A stretch of DNA of 64,000 nt, taken from Nitratireductor sp. B36. Its GTDB lineage: Bacteria; Pseudomonadota; Alphaproteobacteria; Rhizobiales; Rhizobiaceae. Shown piece after piece: positions 56,787 to 64,000 of this stretch. The DNA lies in contig NZ_JACKZY010000001.1 of assembly GCF_020833685.1 (NCBI RefSeq), positions 1 to 64,000 on the forward strand, read 5' to 3'. Each line of letters starts with the position of its first letter. Within the stretch, counting starts at the first letter, position 1. A model generated the notes under the pieces. The model had not been told where the DNA came from and searched no databases. It was given only the letters and a program-made list of their open reading frames with translations. A program made the translations under genes and the position numbers.

Positions 56787-58846
56787 AGGAGAAGCCTAAG
56801 CGCTTCGCCACGTGGGGATTGCAGATCCGGATCGCGTGACAGGATCAGGCGCGCATCGTCGCGCGCGGCCTGCAGAAGGTCCACATGGGCCTCGATCCGG
56901 GCGACCCGAAATCCCGGCGTCCCCGACTGTTTTGTTCCCAGAAGATCGCCTTCACCGCGCAATTTGAGGTCTTCTTCCGCGATGACGAAACCGTCTTCCG
57001 TCTCGCGCATGACTTCGAGCCTGCGGGTTGCTGTCTCGCCGAGCGGTCCCTTGTAGACGAGCACGCAGGAGGAGGCGAGCGCACCGCGCCCCACACGCCC
57101 TCGCAACTGATGCAATTGCGCCAGGCCGAATCGTTCGGCGTGTTCGATCACGATGATTGTTGCATCGGGCACATCCACACCCACCTCAACCACTGTGGTG
57201 CCGACAAGAATGCGTGTTCGCCCGTCCTTGAAGGCGCGCATTGCCTCGTCCTTGTCCGCTCCCTTCATGCGCCCATGAATGAGACCGACCTTGTCTCCAA
57301 AGACTTTTTGAAGCGAAGCATGACGGTCTTCCGCCGACATCAGTTCAAGCTCTTCGGATTCTTCCACAAGCGGGCAGATCCAATAGACCTTCTGTCCTTC
57401 CGACAACGCTTTTTTTATTCGGTCCACCAGTTGCGGCAGGCGCTCGACCGGCAGTGTAACGGTGCGGATCGGCTGGCGACCGGCGGGTTTTTCGGTGAGG
57501 CGCGACACATCCATGTCGCCGAAGGCAGAGAGCACGAGCGTGCGCGGGATCGGCGTTGCTGTCATGACAAGCATGTCGGGCGCATTCCCTTTGGCCGTCA
57601 TCGCAAGGCGTTGATGCACGCCGAAACGGTGTTGCTCGTCGACAACAGCAAGCGCCAGATCACGGAACTCGACCGTTTCCTGAAAGAGCGCATGGGTGCC
57701 GATCACAAAATCGGCCGCACCCGTCGCAATCTCCTCGAGAATGCGCTGGCGCTCCCGACCCTTTTCACGTCCGGTCAGGACCGCAACACGCAGCCCGGCG
57801 GCCTCTGCCAGCGGCGTGATGGTCGCTGCATGCTGACGGGCGAGAATTTCCGTGGGTGCCATAAGGGCCGACTGTCCGCCTGCTTCGGCGGCGCGGGCCA
57901 TGGCCAGGAGCGCCACCACGGTCTTGCCGGCTCCCACGTCACCCTGCAGGAGGCGCACCATGCGCTCTTCGCCTGCGAGATCCTCAAGGATGTCAACTAC
58001 GGCATTTTCCTGCGCGGCAGTCAGCGAATAAGGCAGTGCTTGACGGATCTTTTTCTCAAAACGCCCGTCACCCTGGAGGGGCCGGCCAGACAGGCGCTTG
58101 ACCTTTGCACGCACGAGCGCGAGTGAAAGCTGGCCGGCGAGAAACTCGTCATAGGCGATGCGCCGCCAAGCGGTGCTTTCGGGCTGAATGTCGTCTGGTG
58201 CCTGCGGATCGTGAAGCCTTTTGAGGGCGGCCTTGAAGGGCGGCATCGGGTTTCGTGATAGAAAGCTCTCGTCCTGCCATTCAGGCAGATCCGGCAGGCG
58301 CTCCAGCGCTTGTAAAATGGCGCGGCGCAACACTTTTGCCGAAAGGCCGGCTGTCAGCGGGTATACCGGCTCCAGCATCGGCAGCGTATGGGCTTCTGCT
58401 TCCGGGACAACGAAATCAGGATGCACCATGGAGGCGCGGCCATTGAACCATTCCATCCTGCCGCTCACCAAGACCCTTTCCCCTTCGGGAAGAATTTTCT
58501 CGATCCATGGCGCGCGTGCATGGAAGAAGGTGAGGGCGATCTCGCCAGTCTCGTCGAATGCGAAGACCCGGTAGGGAACATTTCTGCGGCCGGGCGGAGA
58601 GGGGAGATGGCGCCCCACTGTCAAATCGAGTGTGACGATCGACCCTTCCGGTGCGTTGGCGATGCCGGGGCGGCTGCGCCGATCAATCAGCGAATGCGGC
58701 AGCACGAAGAGCAGGTCGCCCACGCGAAGTTCACGCCCTGTCCCGTCGCCCGGAGCTATGTTCGCCAGAAGGTCGGCAAGTTTGGCTCCAACGCCATCGA
58801 GCGCAGTCACAGGAGCAAAAAGGGGATCGAGCAGTGTAGGACGCAT
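56738..58846 (-). CDS. recG: ATP-dependent DNA helicase RecG
   Basis: RecG (702 residues) is a monomeric helicase that regresses stalled forks and processes R-loops. The N-terminal wedge (OB) domain contains LPHSLIDRRSRPGIANAPEG. Walker A is LQGDVGAGKTVVALLAMA (about residue 300), motif II is VVDEQHRFGVHQR, and motif VI is QLRGRVGRGALAS. The start MRPTLLDPLFAPVTAL matches the family; a TTG seven codons upstream is also in frame. It is divergent from sdhE, and its 3' end overlaps DUF502. Confidence 0.97.
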   Translation of the reverse strand: MRPTLLDPLFAPVTALDGVGAKLADLLANIAPGDGTGRELRVGDLLFVLPHSLIDRRSRPGIANAPEGSIVTLDLTVGRHLPSPPGRRNVPYRVFAFDETGEIALTFFHARAPWIEKILPEGERVLVSGRMEWFNGRASMVHPDFVVPEAEAHTLPMLEPVYPLTAGLSAKVLRRAILQALERLPDLPEWQDESFLSRNPMPPFKAALKRLHDPQAPDDIQPESTAWRRIAYDEFLAGQLSLALVRAKVKRLSGRPLQGDGRFEKKIRQALPYSLTAAQENAVVDILEDLAGEERMVRLLQGDVGAGKTVVALLAMARAAEAGGQSALMAPTEILARQHAATITPLAEAAGLRVAVLTGREKGRERQRILEEIATGAADFVIGTHALFQETVEFRDLALAVVDEQHRFGVHQRLAMTAKGNAPDMLVMTATPIPRTLVLSAFGDMDVSRLTEKPAGRQPIRTVTLPVERLPQLVDRIKKALSEGQKVYWICPLVEESEELELMSAEDRHASLQKVFGDKVGLIHGRMKGADKDEAMRAFKDGRTRILVGTTVVEVGVDVPDATIIVIEHAERFGLAQLHQLRGRVGRGALASSCVLVYKGPLGETATRRLEVMRETEDGFVIAEEDLKLRGEGDLLGTKQSGTPGFRVARIEAHVDLLQAARDDARLILSRDPDLQSPRGEALRLLLYLFGRDEAIRLLRAG

Positions 58847-58953
58847 CCTGTCATGATTAAGGGCCAAATTCGCCGACGCAAGGCTGACAGACGCTCATGC
58901 ACACGCTATATCCGCCCGGGCGACCGACCGCTGCAGAGCATGAAAGCAAAACC

Positions 58954-59232
58954 ATGACAGGTACCACCCGTTCCAGCCACGATCTCGATCCACGCCGCCG
59001 CCGAGCACTCGTGCGTTCCTGGCGCCGTGGCATGCGCGAGATGGATCTTGTGCTGGGTGGCTTTGCCGATGCCGAGATCGATCGGCTCAGCGACCAGGAA
59101 ATGACTCAGTTCGAAGCGATTTTGAATGTGCCGGATACCAATCTCTTCAAGTGGGTCACGGGCGAACTTCCGGTGCCGCCGGATTATGATACGCCGTTGT
59201 GGAGTCGCATTATCGCATCGCAGGGACGCTGA
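58954..59232 (+). CDS. sdhE: FAD assembly factor SdhE
   Basis: This 92-residue helical protein helps attach FAD covalently to SdhA of succinate dehydrogenase. The RGxxE motif is seen as RRGMREMDLVLGGFAD (about residues 26-41), and the C-terminal TNLFKWVTGELPVP is typical. It is the bacterial relative of mitochondrial Sdh5. The ATG fits the family; one 57 nt upstream would give an atypical N-terminus. It lies 12 nt before mfd, a pairing I recall from other alphaproteobacteria. Confidence 0.92.
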   Translation: MTGTTRSSHDLDPRRRRALVRSWRRGMREMDLVLGGFADAEIDRLSDQEMTQFEAILNVPDTNLFKWVTGELPVPPDYDTPLWSRIIASQGR

Positions 59233-59244
59233 GGCACGACGTCG

Positions 59245-62200
59245 ATGACACTCATCAATGCTTTGAATCTCCCGCGCGCGGGGGTCGGCGCCGTTACCGT
59301 CGATGGAGTTGCCGATGGGTTTGAAGCATTCGCCCTGGCCGCCGCGGCGAGAGAGGTGGCACCCGACGGTCCGATCATCTTTGTGTTGCGCGACGGGCAG
59401 CGTCTACCGTCGCTCGTCGACACGCTTCGGTTCGTGGATCCCGGTCTGCCGGTTCTTGATCTTCCGGCGTGGGATTGTCTTCCCTATGATCGCGTATCGC
59501 CAGGGGCGGATGCAGCCGCGCGCAGGCTTGCCGCCATGAGCGCAATGGCGGAACTGCGTGCGAATCCCCACCGCGCGGCAGTGATTGTGAGCGCCAATGC
59601 GCTGTTGCAACGCATGCCTCCTGCAGAGCAGATCGGCGCGCAGGGCTTTTCCGCCCGGCCCGGGAATCAGGTGGACATGACGGCGCTGACGGCGCGGCTT
59701 GAAACCAGCGGGTTCGAGCGCGTTTCCACCGTGCGCGACGTGGGCGAGTACGCGGTGCGCGGCGGCATTCTGGATCTCTTCGCACCCGGTTGGGACGAAG
59801 CGTTGCGTCTCGATTTCTTTGGCGACACGCTCGAATCGATCCGCGCTTTCGACATCGCTACCCAGCGCACCACCGGCCAGCGCAAGGAAGTTTCGCTCCA
59901 GGCCATGAGCGAGATCACACTGTCTCCCGAGGTGATAAGCCGGTTTCGCCGAAACTATATCGAAACGTTCGGCGCTCCCTCACGCGATGACGCGCTTTAC
60001 AGCGCAGTGAGCGAGGGGCGGCGTTTTGCCGGAATGGAGCACTGGCTGCCGCTGTTCCACGAGCGGCTTGACAGCGTGCTCGATTATCTGCCCGACGCGC
60101 CGCTTGTATTCGACCACCTTGCCGAAGAAGCGCTGGGCGAACGGCATGCGCTGATTGTCGATCACTATGAGGCCCGCCGTACGCAGATGGAGGGCACCGA
60201 GCTCGGCGGGGCCGTGCCCTATAAGCCAGTGTCACCCGAGACGCTCTATCTCGATCCGAAGGAAATCAATGCAGCCGCAGCTGCACGGCGCGTGATCCAT
60301 TTTACGCCCTTTGCCACGCCAGAGACCACCAAGGCGCGCATCTATCATGCGGGTGCTGTTGCCGGGCGCAACTTTGCCGAGGAGCGTGCCGACCCCAAAG
60401 CCAATGTATTCGATCACGCCGTCAAGCACATTGGAGCGTTACGCGCCAATGGCAAGCGTGTGTTGATCGCGGGATGGAGCGAAGGCTCTGCCGAAAGGCT
60501 GTCCCAGATCCTTGCCGAGCACAATCTTGGCAATGTGGCCCGCATCGACACGCTGGGGGAACTGGAGAAACTTCCGCCTGAAAAGGCAGGAATCGGTGTC
60601 TTGCCGCTGGAAGCTGGCTTTGAAACGCCCGTCCTTGCCGTCATCGGTGAACAGGACATTCTGGGTGATCGCCTGGTCCGACGGGCCAAGAAGCGCAAGA
60701 AAGCTTCGGACTTCATCTCTGAGGTGGCAGCACTTTCGGCAGGAGACATCGTCGTACATGCCGATCATGGCATTGGCCGTTTTGTCGGTCTCAAGACCAT
60801 TGAAGCCATGGGCGCGCCGCATGACTGTCTGGAGCTGCGGTATGCGGGTGATGACCGGCTGTTCCTGCCGGTCGAGAATATCGAGCTTCTGTCGCGCTAC
60901 GGGTCTGATGGTCCCGACACCATGCTCGACAAGCTGGGCGGTGTGGCCTGGCAGTCGCGCAAGGCCAAGCTCAAGAAGAAGCTTTTGGAGATGGCGGGTC
61001 ATCTGATCCGCATCGCCGCTGAGCGCGAGATGCGTCCCGGTGTCAGGCTTGCTCCGCCGGAAGGGCTTTACGGCGAGTTCGCCGCGCGTTTTCCCTACGA
61101 GGAGACGGATGATCAGCAGGCGGCCATTGACGCCGTCATTGACGATCTCGGTTCGGGCCGTCCTATGGACCGTCTGATCTGCGGCGACGTCGGCTTCGGC
61201 AAGACGGAAGTCGCGCTGCGCGCAGCGTTCGTGGCTGCGATGGAGGGGCTGCAGGTTGCCGTTGTCGTACCAACGACACTGCTTGCCCGCCAGCATTTCA
61301 AGACGTTCCGCGACCGTTTTGCCGGTCTGCCGCTGCGTGTGCGTCAGGCGTCGCGCCTTGTCGGCGCGAAGGAGCTTTCTGAGACCAAGAAAGGCATTGC
61401 CGACGGTACGGTCGATATTGTTGTAGGCACGCATGCGCTTCTCGGCGGCTCGATCTCGTTCAAGAATCTCGGCCTTCTCATCATCGATGAGGAGCAGCAT
61501 TTTGGCGTCAAGCACAAGGAGCGGCTGAAGGAGCTGAAGTCCGATATCCACGTGCTCACCCTGTCTGCGACACCGATCCCGCGCACGCTGCAACTGGCAC
61601 TGACGGGCGTGCGTGAGCTTTCGCTCATCACCACGGCACCCGTGGACCGCATGGCGGTGCGCAGCTTCATCTCGCCGGTCGACCCACTGGTGATACGCGA
61701 GACGCTTTTGCGCGAGCGTTATCGTGGCGGCCAGAGCTTCTATGTCGTCCCGCGCATTTCGGATCTGGCGGAGGTGCGCGCATTCCTCGAAGAACATGTG
61801 CCGGAACTGAAAGTGGCCACCGCTCATGGGCAGTTGCCGCCGGGCGAACTCGACGACATCATGAACGCCTTCTATGACGGGCAATATGATGTTCTCCTGT
61901 CCACCACGATTGTGGAATCAGGCCTCGACATCCCCACGGCCAACACCCTGATCGTACACCGCGCCGATATCTTCGGTCTTTCGCAGCTCTATCAGCTGCG
62001 TGGACGCGTGGGGCGCTCCAAGGTGCGGGCCTATGCGCTCTTCACCCTGCCGCCGAACCGGACGCTTACATCGACTGCGGAGCGGCGGCTCAAGGTGCTC
62101 CAGTCGCTCGACACGCTTGGCGCAGGCTTCCAGCTTGCAAGCCACGATCTCGACATTCGCGGCGCCGGCAACATTTTGGGCGAAGAACAGTCCGGTCATG

Positions 62201-62748
62201 TCAAGGAAGTTGGCTACGAACTTTACCAGCAAATGCTGGAAGAAGCGGTTGCCGAACTGAAGGGATCGGACGAGGCGGTCGATACCGGCTGGTCGCCGCA
62301 GATCACGGTCGGCACCGCCGTCATGATCCCCGAATCCTATGTTTCCGACCTGCAGTTGCGGCTCGGCCTCTATCGCCGCATCGCGGAACTGCAAACGCCG
62401 GAAGAGATCGACGCCTTCGGCGCGGAGTTGATCGACCGTTTCGGGCCGCTTCCGCAGGAGGTGGAACACCTGTTGAAGATCGTTTTCATCAAGGCGCTTT
62501 GCCGAAAGGCCAATGTGGAAAAGCTCGACGCCGGTCCCAAGGGCGCGGTGGTGCATTTCCGCAATCAGGAATTCCCCGAGCCCGTGGGGCTCGTGCGCTT
62601 TATTGGCGAACAGGGTTCATTGGCAAAAATCCGGCCCGACCACAGCATCGTGTTCATTCGTGACTGGGCGACACCGGAAAAACGCCTCGCCGGCTCCGCC
62701 GTCATCATGACGCAGCTTGTGCGGCTGGTCGAGAAAAAGGCGGCCTGA
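59245..62748 (+). CDS. mfd: Transcription-repair coupling factor
   Basis: Mfd (1167 residues) removes RNA polymerase stalled at lesions and recruits UvrA. Order: UvrB-like N-terminus (LPAWDCLPYDRVSPGADAAA), UvrA-binding region, RNA-polymerase-interaction domain (GDIVVHADHGIGRFVGLKTI, about residue 500), then a RecG-like motor with Walker A ICGDVGFGKTEVALRAA (about residue 647), IIDEEQHFGVKHKERL and YQLRGRVGRSKVRAYAL. The C-terminal TRCF domain (ELQTPEEIDAFGAELIDRFG) completes it. It is coupled to sdhE by a 12-nt gap. Confidence 0.98.
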   Translation: MTLINALNLPRAGVGAVTVDGVADGFEAFALAAAAREVAPDGPIIFVLRDGQRLPSLVDTLRFVDPGLPVLDLPAWDCLPYDRVSPGADAAARRLAAMSAMAELRANPHRAAVIVSANALLQRMPPAEQIGAQGFSARPGNQVDMTALTARLETSGFERVSTVRDVGEYAVRGGILDLFAPGWDEALRLDFFGDTLESIRAFDIATQRTTGQRKEVSLQAMSEITLSPEVISRFRRNYIETFGAPSRDDALYSAVSEGRRFAGMEHWLPLFHERLDSVLDYLPDAPLVFDHLAEEALGERHALIVDHYEARRTQMEGTELGGAVPYKPVSPETLYLDPKEINAAAAARRVIHFTPFATPETTKARIYHAGAVAGRNFAEERADPKANVFDHAVKHIGALRANGKRVLIAGWSEGSAERLSQILAEHNLGNVARIDTLGELEKLPPEKAGIGVLPLEAGFETPVLAVIGEQDILGDRLVRRAKKRKKASDFISEVAALSAGDIVVHADHGIGRFVGLKTIEAMGAPHDCLELRYAGDDRLFLPVENIELLSRYGSDGPDTMLDKLGGVAWQSRKAKLKKKLLEMAGHLIRIAAEREMRPGVRLAPPEGLYGEFAARFPYEETDDQQAAIDAVIDDLGSGRPMDRLICGDVGFGKTEVALRAAFVAAMEGLQVAVVVPTTLLARQHFKTFRDRFAGLPLRVRQASRLVGAKELSETKKGIADGTVDIVVGTHALLGGSISFKNLGLLIIDEEQHFGVKHKERLKELKSDIHVLTLSATPIPRTLQLALTGVRELSLITTAPVDRMAVRSFISPVDPLVIRETLLRERYRGGQSFYVVPRISDLAEVRAFLEEHVPELKVATAHGQLPPGELDDIMNAFYDGQYDVLLSTTIVESGLDIPTANTLIVHRADIFGLSQLYQLRGRVGRSKVRAYALFTLPPNRTLTSTAERRLKVLQSLDTLGAGFQLASHDLDIRGAGNILGEEQSGHVKEVGYELYQQMLEEAVAELKGSDEAVDTGWSPQITVGTAVMIPESYVSDLQLRLGLYRRIAELQTPEEIDAFGAELIDRFGPLPQEVEHLLKIVFIKALCRKANVEKLDAGPKGAVVHFRNQEFPEPVGLVRFIGEQGSLAKIRPDHSIVFIRDWATPEKRLAGSAVIMTQLVRLVEKKAA

Positions 62749-62755
62749 ACACTCA

Positions 62756-62774
62756 AGCCGCCTTTGGCGGGGCT
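62756..62774. terminator. Short hairpin between convergent mfd and DsbA-like genes
   Basis: AGCC-GCC pairs with GGC-GGGGCT (two-base bulge) around TTT, in a 28-nt gap between facing stop codons. It is followed by CTTT on the plus strand. A bidirectional terminator is plausible but weak. Confidence 0.4.
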
Positions 62775-62776
62775 CT

Positions 62777-63454
62777 TTACGCCTGGTCCTGGTCAAGCGT
62801 TCCTTCGGCCTTGGCTTGCGCCACCTGACGAATCGCGTCGGCAAGCGTGGCCGGCTCCTGAGCGCCGACCACCGCATAGCGGCCTTCAAGCAGAAAGCAG
62901 GGCACACCCGTCACCCCCATTTGCTGTGCGGTGGCGATTTCCTGTTCCACCTCTGCCTTGTCGGCATCGGTTGCCAACAGTGTTTCGACCACGGCAGCAT
63001 CCATGCCCGCATCCCGTACAGCCTGAACGAGCACAGCGGAATTGCCGATATCCGCGCCTTCCTCGAAATAGAGCGCGAAAAGGCGTCCAACCAGCAGATC
63101 CTGTACACCCGGTTCGGCGGTTGCCGCCCAGCGGATCACCCGATGTGCGTTGAGCGTGTTCGGAGAGATATCAATGGCTTCGAAATTGAAATCGATCCCT
63201 TCCGCCGCACCGAGAGTGCTGATTTGCTCATGCATCTGGCGGATGCGTTCCGCATCGCCGAATTTTTCGGTCAGATAAGCTTTTCGGCTCTTGCCTTCGG
63301 GCGGAATGGTGGGGTCGAGCTGGAAAGGGCGCCAGCGTATATCGACCGCCAGGTCCGCAACGGTTTCAAGTGCTTTTTGCAGGCGCGCGCGCCCCACATA
63401 ACACCAGGGGCAGACAACGTCGGACACGACGTCGACAGTCACGGTAAGAGACAT
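62777..63454 (-). CDS. DsbA-family oxidoreductase, FrnE-like
   Basis: This 225-residue thioredoxin-fold protein has CPWC (Cys15, Cys18) in VVSDVVCPWCYVGRARLQKA, a helical insert, and the cis-proline loop GVTGVPCFLLEGRYAV near residue 180. No signal peptide is present, so it is expected in the cytosol. The FrnE group includes polyketide-related and stress-related oxidoreductases and 2-hydroxychromene-2-carboxylate-isomerase-like proteins; the substrate is unknown. It is 12 nt downstream of the following binding-protein gene. Confidence 0.88.
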   Translation of the reverse strand: MSLTVTVDVVSDVVCPWCYVGRARLQKALETVADLAVDIRWRPFQLDPTIPPEGKSRKAYLTEKFGDAERIRQMHEQISTLGAAEGIDFNFEAIDISPNTLNAHRVIRWAATAEPGVQDLLVGRLFALYFEEGADIGNSAVLVQAVRDAGMDAAVVETLLATDADKAEVEQEIATAQQMGVTGVPCFLLEGRYAVVGAQEPATLADAIRQVAQAKAEGTLDQDQA

Positions 63455-63466
63455 ATGGTTCTGGCC

Positions 63467-64000
63467 TTAATCTGCGTCTGGCTTGTGCCACCAGGTCTGC
63501 AGCTTGTATCCGTAGAGGGGTGTTTTTTCCGGGTGAGCCAGATCGTTCCAGTAGGCCACCCATTCGTCGCTGTCGTGTTGCATCGGAACCACATAGGCCC
63601 CCGACATCAAAAGCCGGTCGAGCGCGCGCACGGCAGCAGCATAATCATCCATGTCGCGTGCGTTCAGCATCGCATCGATCATGGCATCGATTGCCGGATC
63701 GGCTGCGCCCGAGAGGTTGAAACTGCCTTCGGCTTCGGCTGCGGCAGATCCCCAGCGGTTGATCTGCTCGATGCCCGGCGAAAGAGAACCGGAAAAGCCC
63801 ACCGACGCGATGATGACGTCGAAGTCGTAGCGCTGTTTGCGCTGCTGCGCCTGTGAATCGTCCAGCAGGCGGATCGAAACACCGATACCGATCTTCCTCA
63901 GAGCGCGCTGGAAAACGGCAGCCAGTTTCTCGCCTTCCTCGGATGTGACAAGAATTTCGAAGGTGAGAGCCTCGCCCTCGGCATTCACCAGAGCGTTGCC
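63467..64000 (-). CDS. Extracellular solute-binding protein, family 5 (3' part)
   Basis: The frame is open to the window edge; 177 C-terminal residues are present. Segments AEGEALTFEILVTSEEGEKL, FQRALRKIGIGVSIRLLDDS and LYGYKLQTWWHKPDAD are typical of the C-terminal lobe of oligopeptide/microcin-C binding proteins such as YejA. It would supply peptides to an ABC importer whose other genes should lie upstream, beyond the right edge. The N-terminus and signal peptide are missing from the window. Confidence 0.9.
   Translation of the reverse strand, partial: GNALVNAEGEALTFEILVTSEEGEKLAAVFQRALRKIGIGVSIRLLDDSQAQQRKQRYDFDVIIASVGFSGSLSPGIEQINRWGSAAAEAEGSFNLSGAADPAIDAMIDAMLNARDMDDYAAAVRALDRLLMSGAYVVPMQHDSDEWVAYWNDLAHPEKTPLYGYKLQTWWHKPDAD

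Noticed and set aside
56885-58126. Open frame of 413 codons on the plus strand opposite recG
   Set aside because: It lies wholly opposite the helicase motifs of recG, has no family features and has His/Cys-rich composition typical of shadow frames.
62717-63856. Open frame of 379 codons on the plus strand spanning the end of mfd and the two minus-strand genes after it
   Set aside because: The opposite strand holds a clear DsbA-family gene and a binding-protein gene; the plus-strand translation shows no recognisable domain.

Overview
The window is one continuous, almost fully coding stretch (about 95% gene) of GC-rich alphaproteobacterial chromosome. Several features point to the Hyphomicrobiales (Rhizobiales), close to Mesorhizobium/Phyllobacteriaceae-type genomes. 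These are the alpha-type r-protein superoperon ending in rplQ, an ATP12 family F1 assembly factor, an SdhE-type flavinylation factor, an alphaproteobacterial LexA box (GTTC-N7-GTTC), and a rhizobial-type glpRDSTPQUVK glycerol operon. Genus assignment is inference from gene content only.

Region 1 (1-14836) is the end of tuf followed by the S10, spc and alpha r-protein clusters, secY, adk, rpoA and rplQ, all on the plus strand, closed by a strong intrinsic terminator. Several intercistronic stem-loops and one heptamer-repeat hairpin sit in the gaps.

Region 2 (14958-24400) is mixed housekeeping: an exported HtrA/Deg protease, RarA, a CrcB fluoride channel, an RluC-type pseudouridine synthase, a DMT transporter and an ATP12 chaperone. 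On the minus strand follow a YggT-like membrane protein and a two-subunit sodium:solute symporter whose large subunit carries an EF-hand-like loop. An unrecognised 220-residue protein is divergent from the symporter.

Region 3 (24407-36839) holds glnBA behind a sigma-54 promoter, the NAD(P)HX repair enzyme, lexA with its operator, marC, gyrA, an unannotated 44-residue membrane microprotein, coaD, a tandem pair of cyclophilins (one exported, one cytosolic), and queA-tgt for queuosine. The Tgt appears to have lost three of the four zinc ligands of the family.

Region 4 (36966-41195) is the most unusual system: a four-gene module of circularly permuted ATP-grasp, alpha-E protein, transglutaminase-like protease and the proteasome-like peptidase Anbu. 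It starts from a TTG codon behind a hairpin that encloses the ribosome binding site. Beside it lies the eroded remnant of a DUF4864 gene.

Region 5 (41368-51641) is the glycerol / glycerol-3-phosphate regulon: the repressor GlpR, GlpD, an ABC importer (GlpSTPQUV) and GlpK. Palindromic operators sit in front of glpR and glpD. The two ATPases have complementary motif losses, so one of the two composite ATP sites looks degenerate. A tRNA-Lys gene follows.

Region 6 (51810-64000) carries ccdA, glmU-glmS (UDP-GlcNAc synthesis), a DUF502 membrane protein overlapping recG tail to tail, sdhE, mfd, a FrnE-type DsbA-family protein and the 3' part of a peptide-binding ABC protein cut by the window edge. 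No insertion sequence, prophage or CRISPR array was seen.
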